31,980 nucleotides of DNA, from IMG/VR virus record IMGVR_UViG_3300046722_000051, positions 1 to 31,980 of that record; one strand, given 5' to 3'. The translations under genes were made by a program, and so were the position numbers. The DNA comes from a virus. Within the stretch, counting starts at the first letter, position 1. Every line of letters starts with the position of its first letter. Positions 21,656 through 30,207 of this stretch are shown one piece after another. Below the pieces are notes generated by a model. That model was not told the origin of the DNA and ran no database searches. It saw only the letters and a program-made list of their open reading frames with translations.

Positions 21656-22812
21656 AGCCAGACATGGACATCACAATCGAAGATCAGGCTCAGGACGTCC
21701 TGGGCCGGATCCAGCGCATTGTTGATGAGGAATTGATCGTCCGCGCGGTCAACCAGTTCCCGGCCAAGCCTGACACCCGGAACATTGCCCATGCCAAACG
21801 GGTCATCCTGCGACATGCCCAGCTTCAGAGCGTTGGCAACTGGATTCAAAGCCGGGTGGATAGGCGCCTGTCCAAACTTGAGGATGAACTTGTCAGCGAA
21901 ACACGGAGCATTGACCCGACTGAGGATGAGGCCAGAACCGAACGGCTACTTGCGGTGGCAGACAAGAGCATCCATGCGGCGTTCGATGACATTCGTAAGC
22001 AGGTTGAGAAAGATGCCATCGGCGCGGCCGAGATCGTGGCCGAACGCGCAGCCAAGAACCTGAAGGATCATCACGGCATCAAGGCTGAGGCTCCAGAGCT
22101 TGACCATTTCAGCGATGTGCCGGTCCTGGGCCTGACGCTGCAGGAACACCTCTCAAAGCTGGCCGACGATGCTCTGGTTAGGTTCACGGCCGCTATTCGT
22201 GCCGGGGTCCAAGCTGGTGACACCCTGGCCCAACTCGTTGCGCGGATAGAAGGCAATGGCCAGTCTGTGACCGCCAGCGAGCCAGTCAAGGCCGATGACG
22301 CCACATCATTTCTGATCCGATTGCGCCTCATGGATGCCAGCGAGATGAGCGTCAACAAGGTCATCCAGGCCGCTCTGACCATGTTCGCTAACAATGCCGA
22401 GCAAGAGGTTCTGGAAGGATCAGACGAGGAGGATGAAGATGGCGAAGAAGTCAACATGGGCTGGCAATGGATGGCGATTCTGGATCAGGCCACATGCCCA
22501 CAATGCGAGTTCTACGATGGCAACCGATGGGATTCGGAGTTTGAGCCGGTGGATGATGCGCCGGAGTTTCCTGATGAACCGCCGCTTCACTTCAACTGCC
22601 GTTGCAGTCTTGTCCCTTCCAACCTCGACGATGACCCCGAGAAAACACCCGACTTCGAGCATGTCCTTAATGGTTACACGCGCAAAGAAAAGCTCGAAGC
22701 GTTTGGTGAACAGGCATACACCGCATTTCAAAGAGGGGATATAACAGCGAATCAGCTTATAGGGCAGAGAACAAACCTATTGAGTCTGAAAGCGTTCGGG
22801 GAGGCCGAATGA
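21652..22812 (+). CDS. Mu F-like / SPP1 gp7-like head morphogenesis protein
   Basis: This is a 386-residue protein. Near residues 275-325 it carries the diagnostic Mu F C-terminal motif: WMAILDQATCPQCEFYDG, then PPLHFNCRCSLVP, with its paired CPxC and CRC cysteines. The preceding ~270 residues are helical and charged, as in minor head proteins that interact with portal and DNA. In Mu-like phages this gene usually lies next to the portal; here it follows the capsid and adaptor genes, so the head module is re-ordered. Its stop overlaps the tiny membrane ORF (ATGA). Confidence 0.82.
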   Translation: MKPDMDITIEDQAQDVLGRIQRIVDEELIVRAVNQFPAKPDTRNIAHAKRVILRHAQLQSVGNWIQSRVDRRLSKLEDELVSETRSIDPTEDEARTERLLAVADKSIHAAFDDIRKQVEKDAIGAAEIVAERAAKNLKDHHGIKAEAPELDHFSDVPVLGLTLQEHLSKLADDALVRFTAAIRAGVQAGDTLAQLVARIEGNGQSVTASEPVKADDATSFLIRLRLMDASEMSVNKVIQAALTMFANNAEQEVLEGSDEEDEDGEEVNMGWQWMAILDQATCPQCEFYDGNRWDSEFEPVDDAPEFPDEPPLHFNCRCSLVPSNLDDDPEKTPDFEHVLNGYTRKEKLEAFGEQAYTAFQRGDITANQLIGQRTNLLSLKAFGEAE

Positions 22813-22889
22813 TTGCTCTTGGAATATTCATCGTGCTGGCTTTCTTCGCCGGGCTATGGGTTGGCACCCAAATGAAAGGGAAACCATAA
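22809..22889 (+). CDS. 26-residue single-pass membrane peptide
   Basis: This frame encodes MIALGIFIVLAFFAGLWVG followed by TQMKGKP: a transmembrane helix with a basic C-terminus. It overlaps the previous stop (ATGA) and the next start (TAATG), so it would be translated by re-initiation. Functions such as a pinholin or membrane regulator are possible but not supported by family evidence. Confidence 0.45.
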   Translation: MIALGIFIVLAFFAGLWVGTQMKGKP

Positions 22890-23509
22890 TGGGACCGGAC
22901 ATGGAAATAAACGTCCTGAGAGACACAGCCACGGCTGCGGTTTCCGATCTGCGTCACAAGATCACATCGGAGCAACTCAAAAAACGTGTTGGCAATGATT
23001 GCGTGGAGCTAACCCAAGAACATCTCAAGGCACTTGACCCAAATAAAAACAACTGGCCGACAACTGGCTTTTATGCCGGGGCAGCGGACGGAACAGATTT
23101 TGATATTCTGGACGACGGCATCCTGATCTACGTTGACAACAAGAACGCAAAAGGAGCCATGCGGCAGCGGTTCCATGGCGGCACGATCAACAAGCGGGAC
23201 AAGATGCTGACCATACCCGCGCGCGCGGAGTTCTACGGCATGAAAGCCACGGACTTTACCAACCTGCGCCTGGCCATATTCGGCAGGGGGGTTCTGGCCC
23301 TGGTCATTGGCGAGGGAGGCACAGGTAAGGTTAATTTCAGGACTGGAAAAGAAAGGGCCGTGGCAGGCGCAAGCTCTCGACAGGCATCAATGGTCGCATT
23401 CTGGCTGCGCGACTCGGTTCATCAAGACCCTGACCCTGACGTTATTCCAACCAGATCGCAATATGTTGGCACTGCCATTGACTCGATTATGGAGCTTATA
23501 AAAGAATAG
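22889..23509 (+). CDS. Virion morphogenesis / tail completion protein (Mu gpG-like)
   Basis: This is a 206-residue protein. The mid-section (WPTTGFYAGAADGTDFDI, then GAMRQRFHGGTINKRDKMLTIPARAEFYG) matches phage virion-morphogenesis proteins, in which a hydrophobic beta strand and the sequence HxGTIxxRxxxxTIPAR occur in the tail-completion fold. I chose the ATG at 22889 because it forms TAATG with the preceding tiny ORF; an upstream in-frame ATG (22856) lies inside that ORF. It lies between head and tail genes, as expected for a neck protein. Confidence 0.65.
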   Translation: MGPDMEINVLRDTATAAVSDLRHKITSEQLKKRVGNDCVELTQEHLKALDPNKNNWPTTGFYAGAADGTDFDILDDGILIYVDNKNAKGAMRQRFHGGTINKRDKMLTIPARAEFYGMKATDFTNLRLAIFGRGVLALVIGEGGTGKVNFRTGKERAVAGASSRQASMVAFWLRDSVHQDPDPDVIPTRSQYVGTAIDSIMELIKE

Positions 23510-23515
23510 AAGTGA

Positions 23516-24196
23516 ATGCTCGACCTCGTTCAAGCTCAAAAAGACCTGACCGCCCTCGGCGCATCGTCGGATCAGCTCATCTCGGTGGGCGTGGTGTCCT
23601 ATCGCCAGCTTCGGATAGACAACGAGACGGATACACGCAAGGTGCTGACCAGCGCACGCAATGGCCGAACCGGAGCAGGGCTGATCGTCTGTATGCCAGA
23701 GGCTTCACAGAAGGAGAAGAACATCACCGGCCCGGTGCTGGACTGGGTATTCCCTTTGGTCTGCATGGAGCAGCCTTTCATCAACATGGATAAGGTTAAC
23801 GGCACATTAATTCCATGCGAGGAACTGGCTCAACGGGTCATGGACATCTATCACCTGTTCGCGGACGAACTGTATGGCCAGTTTTACATTGGGGAAAAGG
23901 CTGTGCAGGAAGAGAAGAACCTTACCAGCGTGTTCCCGGGCTGTATCGGGCTGCGGGTCAATCTGTATCTCAAGGGCAGAAGCCAGCAGATCCTGAGACT
24001 TGCGCCCACGATATTTTCCTATGACCGATTGACTGGCATCCTGACTCTTTCATGTGCCACACCGGGCGCGACAATCAAATACACTTTGGATGGGAGCTTC
24101 CCAGCGGCCGACATAGCCAACAACCCATCTTCATTCCATTACACCGGGCCTTTCTATGTGGACCCAGGAATAACCGTGAGGGCCGCTGCATGGTAG
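23516..24196 (+). CDS. Tail terminator-like protein with chitobiase-C-like domain
   Basis: This is a 226-residue protein. The first ~160 residues (LTSARNGRTGAGLIVCMPE, VFPLVCMEQPFINMD, CEELAQRVMDIYHLF) resemble tail-terminator or gp37-like proteins and lie at the expected point before the tail-tube gene. The C-terminal ~65 residues carry a typical chitobiase/beta-hexosaminidase C-terminal or Fn3-like beta-sandwich: LSCATPGATIKYTLDGSFP, YTGPFYVDPGITVRAAAW. Such domains occur in bacterial cell-surface enzymes. The combination is unusual in a neck protein; the domain may decorate the tail surface. Confidence 0.5.
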   Translation: MLDLVQAQKDLTALGASSDQLISVGVVSYRQLRIDNETDTRKVLTSARNGRTGAGLIVCMPEASQKEKNITGPVLDWVFPLVCMEQPFINMDKVNGTLIPCEELAQRVMDIYHLFADELYGQFYIGEKAVQEEKNLTSVFPGCIGLRVNLYLKGRSQQILRLAPTIFSYDRLTGILTLSCATPGATIKYTLDGSFPAADIANNPSSFHYTGPFYVDPGITVRAAAW

Positions 24197-24726
24197 GCAT
24201 GAACAATTCTCCGGTGCGATATTTCGTTACGCCAAGCCTTGCACAGGTGCTTTCGGGAACATCCAACCCGAACACGGTCAACGGTGATCCGACGATAGGG
24301 GCCGGTTCATGGCAGGAGATTTTCGGAGTCAATCTCCCCGCAGCAGCGGAGAGTTATTATCTGGACATCACCTCATCTGGTTACATTGACCCTCCAACGA
24401 ATAGCATCTGGAACACGGTATTGACTTGGACTTTCCCGCCGTCAGTCGTCAGCGAAAACGTTCCCGGAGGTTCAACACTGAATGGAGATGTCGGCATTGT
24501 GGGATTGTTCATTCAGCGTTCCGCAAACGCAACCAATATGCCGAACCCAGCCGAGAACATATACGCCACGACGAATACCGCACCCGCTGCCGATCCAAAC
24601 TGGACTACGATTTCAACGTACACCGGAGCTGGCGGGAATTTCCTTCCTACCACATACACAGATACAGCAGTCCCTAATCCGTGCTTCTCGTATCGAGTAA
24701 TCCTGATCATGGAGCTTGTGCCCTGA
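24190..24726 (+). CDS. Hypothetical structural-type protein
   Basis: This is a 178-residue protein, beta-rich and Asn/Thr/Pro-rich with aromatic spacing (VRYFVTPSLAQVLSG, IWNTVLTWTFPPS, LPTTYTDTAVPNPCFSYRV). I start at 24190, whose ATG overlaps the previous stop and has GAGGG upstream; 24199 is an alternative. It forms a pair with the propeller gene, and the two look like an insert between neck and tail-tube genes. No family recognised. Confidence 0.5.
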   Translation: MVGMNNSPVRYFVTPSLAQVLSGTSNPNTVNGDPTIGAGSWQEIFGVNLPAAAESYYLDITSSGYIDPPTNSIWNTVLTWTFPPSVVSENVPGGSTLNGDVGIVGLFIQRSANATNMPNPAENIYATTNTAPAADPNWTTISTYTGAGGNFLPTTYTDTAVPNPCFSYRVILIMELVP

Positions 24727-24727
24727 T

Positions 24728-26734
24728 ATGCCTGGACCTGGACCAAAAGGCGAACTCGATTGGAACGTGGCCTCTTGCACAAGGAACTACGTTCTGCGCG
24801 CGGCGTTCACCAACCCGAGCCTGGTTCATTTAACATGGGATATTCCGGCAGGGATTGATTACTACTGGTTTTACCAGACAAGCGATCTAGCTGCTGGATT
24901 CGGTAATCCGGTTAAAGTGTTAAGCAGTGACCCCGTTGACCCTGCCGGCCCATTCGCATTTAAGGATGTGCAGGTAGGAAACCAAAACACACCCTTCCCA
25001 ATTTATTGGCGCGTGGTCGGCGTGCTCGGGAACGGCCTGAGAGTTCCTTACAACGACTTGGCAATATTAGATTTCACAGATGCGAGACTGACCGGGGCTA
25101 TAACGTCTCCCGCAAACAATGCAACCGTCGCCGGAACGATCCACATGGCAGCCGAGGTGTTCGATGGCGTAGCGCTTCAATCCGCGAGATTCATCATTTC
25201 CAACTTGGGCGGATATATTTATCTGCCGCTCATTCCGGTGACGGGCACCTCTGCAATCATAACCCAGGATTATGATTCAACAGCGCTTCCGATTTCCAAT
25301 GGCAACCAACTGATGTTTGCCCAGGTGTTCAACCAGGCTGGGGCATTCAAATACAGTGCTGGTATATCTATCAAAGTGGATAACGCCGTCACAGATCCTG
25401 GCAACCTTCTCAATCTCAAGACGGCAGGCCATAGCCCGCTGACTGGATTCTGCAAACTGGTAGACGTAAAGATTGACAGCCAGGGTCGAGTGAATGTGGT
25501 AGGGGTGTTCTCGGGAACGGTTAGCTTCTATGGAACATCAATTACATCTTTTGCAGACGGGTTGAACATCGTAGTTGCTCAGTTGGCATCCGATCTTCAA
25601 TCAGCCAACTGGGTCCATCATTATGGCGGGAAATACGCTTGTCTAGCATCCTCGTTGTCCGTTGATTCCTCGGATAACATCATCGTCACCGGGCAGAACA
25701 CCGGCACGACTAATTTCGGAGGTTCTGATATCGTGAGCGGTGGTGGGGTTGATAATCCAGACCCATTCCTTGTGAAGTTCAATAGCTCCGGGACGCATGT
25801 TTGGTCAAAGGGATTCGGTGGTTCGCACGGAAACTATGCCTCTGCGATATGGATGGACTCATCCGACAACATATACGTCGCGGGCAACTTCAACTTCCAA
25901 GCTGACTTCGGAGGTGGAGTAAGGACAGGACCACCGACGCTTTCAATGTTTATTGCTAAGTTCCTCGGCACGGATGGTTCCTGGGTATGGGACAGGTTCA
26001 ACGGTGTTGGTTCATCATATAATTCCGCGACAGAAATAACAGGAGACGCATCTAACCTGTTCGTCTCTGGATTTACCACAGGGAATGTGGACCTCGGCAA
26101 CGGCCTGGTTACTCCCTCTGGTAACGAGATGGGATTCGCAGCCAGCTACAAGCAACTGGACGGTTCTTATATATGGGCTAGCGTTCACCAAGCACCGGGA
26201 TCGAACATAGAGGCTACTTCAATCTGCCTGGATGGATCAAATGTTTGGGTTGCCGGAACATGCACTCAGACGTTCACCCTAAACGGAATCACGTTCACAG
26301 CAACCCTGTCCGGGGCGATGTATCTGGTGAAGCTCAATGGAACCACTGGAATAGCTTCAGCCGGAATATCGCACGGAGGCTCAAGTTCAATCGGAGGGTA
26401 TGTTAAAGCGTTCTGTGTTCGCGCCGACTCCAACGGCAATTTAGTGCTTTGCGGAGGCGTAACCGGAGAAGTGGACTTCGGAGATGGAAACGTAACGGCC
26501 GGAACGGGAGGTCTATTCATAGTCAAATACTCCCCCACATTGCTGGTGATGTGGTATGACCGGACGTCTGGGACCGGGGGAGTTAGCGCCCTCCTGCAAC
26601 GCCTCGCTATAAATGCGACTCGCCAGATCTTTGCGGCCGGAGGACACACAGGCGATCTCACCATCGGGCCGACAACCATTTCCTCAGCCAGCAACCAAAC
26701 TAACGATGGGGCGATCATGAAATTTACACCGTGA
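24728..26734 (+). CDS. Tail-module protein with Ig-like domains and seven-repeat propeller
   Basis: This is a 668-residue protein. The first ~100 residues have Fn3-like features (LVHLTWDIPAGIDYYWFYQT). Residues about 105-235 resemble an Ig-like domain (TSPANNATVAGTIHMAAEVFD). From about 242 to the end I count seven repeats of about 60 residues, each with a D.xxN.xxxxG motif and a FGG-type strand (VDSSDNIIVTGQNTG, MDSSDNIYVAGNFNF, DSNGNLVLCGGVTG). These fit SBBP-type seven-bladed beta-propellers of bacterial surface proteins. I prefer the ATG at 24728 over a TTG at 24716. The role is probably adhesion or tail decoration; the gene looks acquired from a bacterial surface protein. Confidence 0.68.
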   Translation: MPGPGPKGELDWNVASCTRNYVLRAAFTNPSLVHLTWDIPAGIDYYWFYQTSDLAAGFGNPVKVLSSDPVDPAGPFAFKDVQVGNQNTPFPIYWRVVGVLGNGLRVPYNDLAILDFTDARLTGAITSPANNATVAGTIHMAAEVFDGVALQSARFIISNLGGYIYLPLIPVTGTSAIITQDYDSTALPISNGNQLMFAQVFNQAGAFKYSAGISIKVDNAVTDPGNLLNLKTAGHSPLTGFCKLVDVKIDSQGRVNVVGVFSGTVSFYGTSITSFADGLNIVVAQLASDLQSANWVHHYGGKYACLASSLSVDSSDNIIVTGQNTGTTNFGGSDIVSGGGVDNPDPFLVKFNSSGTHVWSKGFGGSHGNYASAIWMDSSDNIYVAGNFNFQADFGGGVRTGPPTLSMFIAKFLGTDGSWVWDRFNGVGSSYNSATEITGDASNLFVSGFTTGNVDLGNGLVTPSGNEMGFAASYKQLDGSYIWASVHQAPGSNIEATSICLDGSNVWVAGTCTQTFTLNGITFTATLSGAMYLVKLNGTTGIASAGISHGGSSSIGGYVKAFCVRADSNGNLVLCGGVTGEVDFGDGNVTAGTGGLFIVKYSPTLLVMWYDRTSGTGGVSALLQRLAINATRQIFAAGGHTGDLTIGPTTISSASNQTNDGAIMKFTP

Positions 26735-26754
26735 TAACAACGAAAGAATAAATT

Positions 26755-27732
26755 ATGGCAACAATCTACGCAGGACCAGGCAAGGTTTACATGGTGACAC
26801 CTGGCGTGTCACTTCAGGCCGAGGGCGTCGAGGGCAAGATAGTTCTGAGCCTGAACGAGACAACGGCAGACTATGCCGCAGGGCAATGGGGTCACATCGG
26901 GGAACAGCCAACGGACCAGATCGTTGACCTGACATTCAAGCCGTTTGACCAATGGATTCTGTTGCCTGCCCTGTTCCCGGCATATCTGGGTTGCGATACC
27001 TCGGCCATTGCAGGAGGCGCCGCGGCCGCGCTCAAGGTCGGCACAAGGCCACATGCTGCCACGGTAGCAACAGGAACCCATTGCAAGGTCTGGACCTGGG
27101 ACGGGCGGCTGTATGACATCGTGCGCGCGGCGATTGTGGGCATTCCAAGCCTTCACCTTGGCACGGCTCGGGCCTTGTTCGGGGATGCTAAGATTGTTGG
27201 ATTGCCTGACCTGTCCGTTGCCATGGGATCATCTGGCTATCTCATAACGGCCAATGCCATTACTGAGAGCGGTGGAACTGACCCTGACATCTCATTCTCC
27301 ATGGCCAGCTTCGTGCGCGAGGCATGGACCGGAGCATGGGGCGCTGTAACAGGGTTCACCGCTATTCAGGCTGAGGAGGAATGGACGATTGAGACAACTG
27401 CCCAGTTCTCCCCGCTCAAGGTCCAGGGCAGAACGCTGTCCATGCAGTTCGACAGCATCAAGTTTATGGCCAAATGCCGGCCGTTCGGCCCGACACATAC
27501 TCAGATCGTGGGTGCGGTGGGCGCCCATTTGCAGGGTCAACGGCTTGGGGCGCATGATCTGGTTCTGACGTCCAGCGCCAGTGCCAAGACCATCACCCTG
27601 TATAACTCTGAGATCAAAGGGGCTGGATTCGACTTTGGCGGAACTGTCCTGGGCACGGGCGAGATCGGGTTTGTGCAGGAAATGCAATTCAGCGCCGGAG
27701 CACCAACCAAATTGATCCAGTTCAGCGCATAG
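26755..27732 (+). CDS. Tail-tube / major tail protein candidate
   Basis: This is a 325-residue protein beginning MATIYAGPGKVYMVTPGVSLQAEG. The N-terminal layout, with VDLTFKPFDQWILLPALFP and two similar halves of about 160 residues, resembles tail-tube proteins built on the beta-barrel fold. It has no low-complexity regions or export signal, in contrast to its neighbours. Its position after neck proteins and before baseplate genes supports the call. A tail-tube or baseplate-adaptor alternative cannot be excluded. Confidence 0.5.
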   Translation: MATIYAGPGKVYMVTPGVSLQAEGVEGKIVLSLNETTADYAAGQWGHIGEQPTDQIVDLTFKPFDQWILLPALFPAYLGCDTSAIAGGAAAALKVGTRPHAATVATGTHCKVWTWDGRLYDIVRAAIVGIPSLHLGTARALFGDAKIVGLPDLSVAMGSSGYLITANAITESGGTDPDISFSMASFVREAWTGAWGAVTGFTAIQAEEEWTIETTAQFSPLKVQGRTLSMQFDSIKFMAKCRPFGPTHTQIVGAVGAHLQGQRLGAHDLVLTSSASAKTITLYNSEIKGAGFDFGGTVLGTGEIGFVQEMQFSAGAPTKLIQFSA

Positions 27733-27740
27733 AGCCGTGA

Positions 27741-28178
27741 ATGAAGATAAACTACAAGCTGGTATCGGGTGGGGGTTATCTGCCCTTGGCGGACGATACC
27801 TCGCTATCCACTGTGACGCCTCCGGCCAACAAGGGCCAGGCGATCAACATGGATTTCAAGCCATCGTTCAAGCCGGCTGTGCAGCAAGATATGCTATTCC
27901 GCAGCCAAGCCGCGTTCAGGGTGAACCGGGGCAACATCGTTCTGAGCATACCATTAACGGTAACGGTGGAGTACTCGACTCTTGCGAGCGCGCTGGCCTC
28001 TATCCGGGCCTTCGCTGGGCTGCTGGATCAAGTAATGCATCTGCAAGTCATTCAGGACACCGAGACACAGTACTACCCAAACGCGCTCTTGCAGGCTTAC
28101 GACGCCGAGCCTTCGGGAGCATCCATAGTCCACAGGTTTCTTTTCGCCAGCGATAACGTGACTGACACCGCCGTCTAA
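27741..28178 (+). CDS. Tail-module hypothetical protein
   Basis: This is a 145-residue protein beginning MKINYKLVSGGGYLPLADD. Later segments (VEYSTLASALASIRAFAG, VMHLQVIQDTETQYYPN) suggest an alpha/beta fold. It follows the tail-tube candidate by eight bases and overlaps the next gene by one base (TAATG). A tail-adaptor or chaperone role is possible but not shown. No frameshift signal of the tail-chaperone type is apparent. Confidence 0.5.
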   Translation: MKINYKLVSGGGYLPLADDTSLSTVTPPANKGQAINMDFKPSFKPAVQQDMLFRSQAAFRVNRGNIVLSIPLTVTVEYSTLASALASIRAFAGLLDQVMHLQVIQDTETQYYPNALLQAYDAEPSGASIVHRFLFASDNVTDTAV

Positions 28179-28816
28179 TGCCAACCCCACTTGCTGCAAC
28201 GCGAATAAGGTTTTCGAGCGATCAGGTGTTGAATCGCGACAACGCCCTCACGCTCACGGACAAGATCACCGGATTGCAAATCCAGATGTGGCAGTCCGAA
28301 GATTCTCAGATCGAGACGAGCCTGTTCTCGAACGGCACCTTCATTGACAGTTACGCGAACATTACCAGCATAACACTGCAATTCAAAGACCCCGGAAACC
28401 TGCTCGGTTCGCCTCTATTCAGCAAGACGATCACGATTGCCGGCGGTGCTCCTGCTTACGATGCAACCTGCACGCTGACCGATTGGAATGCTGGCACAAA
28501 ACAAACCTTTGCCTTCGCGCTTGCTGCGGCTGACACAAACATTGCGCTAGATGGACGGCCTTCCAGAACCCTGCAGCTTGATATGTGGGTGACAAGCACG
28601 ACATCTCAACGGATCATGGTCTGCTCTGGAATCCTAACCTTAGTTGATAGCGGCTATGGGGACATCGGCTCCATCGTGATCGTGGCGCCAGGCGCACGTA
28701 TGAAGTCCAATCTCCTGCAGGTGATCAATTCTGATAACTCTCTTTACTACAATGTGCGGCTCAGGAACGTGAGCGGTGTTCCAACGCTGACAACTGATGG
28801 GGCAGGTGAAGCATGA
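28178..28816 (+). CDS. Baseplate/fibre-attachment-like protein
   Basis: This is a 212-residue protein. A beta-rich body (ADTNIALDGRPSRTLQLDMWV, ITSITLQFKDPGNLLG) resembles BppU-like N-terminal domains that attach fibres to the baseplate. It lies between the tail-tube candidate and two large fibre-type genes. Assignment is by position and fold impression. Confidence 0.4.
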   Translation: MPTPLAATRIRFSSDQVLNRDNALTLTDKITGLQIQMWQSEDSQIETSLFSNGTFIDSYANITSITLQFKDPGNLLGSPLFSKTITIAGGAPAYDATCTLTDWNAGTKQTFAFALAAADTNIALDGRPSRTLQLDMWVTSTTSQRIMVCSGILTLVDSGYGDIGSIVIVAPGARMKSNLLQVINSDNSLYYNVRLRNVSGVPTLTTDGAGEA

Positions 28817-30207
28817 GAAAGCAAACGATACTCAACGCCCTGCTGCTGCTATTCGTGGCAGCGTGCATCGTCATCAAGGTTAGGGGCGGAACACCTATCG
28901 CGGGCAGTCCTCATGTGGGTGTTATCACCGACACCAACGGAAACCTTTTTGACTCGGCCAGCAACCTATTCGCATCTAATCTGGCATTCCTTCAGCCGTT
29001 CGAGTTCCCTTTTGCCAGCAACATTGTTCATGGTGGCATCATACCCCCGGCGAGCGCCGGAAACCTCACGAACCATGTGGACGTTCAGGCCACCGCCCTG
29101 GCAACCGGTCAGGTGCTCCAATGGAATGGCGCGTTCTGGACCAACCTGCTCTTCCCGATCACCGCAGGCATCACCAACGGCTTTATACCAGCCGTCAACC
29201 TCAATGGTCCGGTATGGTCAACGAACGGGTTCAATACAACTAACCTGAACGGGTTCGCGGCCTACGATTCCACGGCGACAAACTTCTGGCGGCTGCGCGC
29301 CAACCCGAACATGGCCACGAATGTCAACTGGATGGGGCCAACCAATGTCGGGACAGGGCTATTGTATGGCACCAATGAACTGGCCGGATCTGCAACCAAT
29401 GTTCTGTTGCGCCAGATAGCCAATGGCACAGCTAATCAGGTGCTCTCTATGGTGGGCGGGATACCGACCTGGGCGAGCGCCGGCGCGTTGGGTGCAGGCC
29501 CGTTCACGAACCTCACGATCTGGAGCCATCCGACTTACTTCATGCGAACCAACGGCCAGGTTCCCCCTGTCCTGATTGTGAGCAACACCGCCACAGCCTC
29601 CACGCTGCTCACCATTGACGGCACAGGCGATCTTTATGCAAGGAACGTGTATGCTACCCAGTTGAATGTCGGCGCGAACCTCCTGGGCACTCTGGGAGAC
29701 ATCTACGCCACAAACCATATCGTTGCTTACACAACCGGGATTGGGTTCGTCGGGGATGGATCCGGCCTGACCAATCTCGGCAATGGGGCATTCAACGGTC
29801 AGGTGTTGACCAACCATTTCACCGGGGCAAGCCTGACCAATACAGTCCATGCTGGCAGCAACATATTCTCATTGATCTCCTTCGCGCGCAGGAACATCAC
29901 GACGATAGCCAACGGTTTCAATGCCGACATCAATCTAGGAACAAACGTATTCGTCAAGTTTAGTGGCGCTTCAGCAGCATTCACAAACTGCGGGTTTGTC
30001 GCAGGTTCAAGTGGAGAGTTCCATATTCTCGTGAATATGAGCACGTTCGACATGGATCTGGCTAACGAAAGCGGTGTGGAATCCACCGCGGCCAACCGGA
30101 TCACATGCCTGACCGGGGCCGACAAGAAGGTAACTGGTAACTCCGCTGTGATGATCATTTACGACGATGCGACCTCGCGCTGGATACCTCTCACGTTCAC
30201 ACAATGA
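28813..30207 (+). CDS. Tail-fibre-like protein with signal-type N-terminus
   Basis: This is a 464-residue protein. The N-terminus MRKQ plus a hydrophobic core (ILNALLLLFVAACIVI) contains VAAC, which fits a lipobox as well as a Sec signal. The mature region is Asn/Thr-rich and repeat-like (TNHVDVQATALATGQVLQWN, GDGSGLTNLGNGAFNGQVLT), typical of fibre proteins and endosialidase-chaperone-type stalks. Such an export signal is not normal for fibres assembled in the cytoplasm. Overlaps its neighbours by four bases at each end. Confidence 0.6.
   Translation: MRKQTILNALLLLFVAACIVIKVRGGTPIAGSPHVGVITDTNGNLFDSASNLFASNLAFLQPFEFPFASNIVHGGIIPPASAGNLTNHVDVQATALATGQVLQWNGAFWTNLLFPITAGITNGFIPAVNLNGPVWSTNGFNTTNLNGFAAYDSTATNFWRLRANPNMATNVNWMGPTNVGTGLLYGTNELAGSATNVLLRQIANGTANQVLSMVGGIPTWASAGALGAGPFTNLTIWSHPTYFMRTNGQVPPVLIVSNTATASTLLTIDGTGDLYARNVYATQLNVGANLLGTLGDIYATNHIVAYTTGIGFVGDGSGLTNLGNGAFNGQVLTNHFTGASLTNTVHAGSNIFSLISFARRNITTIANGFNADINLGTNVFVKFSGASAAFTNCGFVAGSSGEFHILVNMSTFDMDLANESGVESTAANRITCLTGADKKVTGNSAVMIIYDDATSRWIPLTFTQ

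Noticed and set aside
27741-28178. Tail-chaperone programmed frameshift
   Set aside because: No slippery heptamer was seen at the junction with the next gene, which starts by a normal TAATG overlap.
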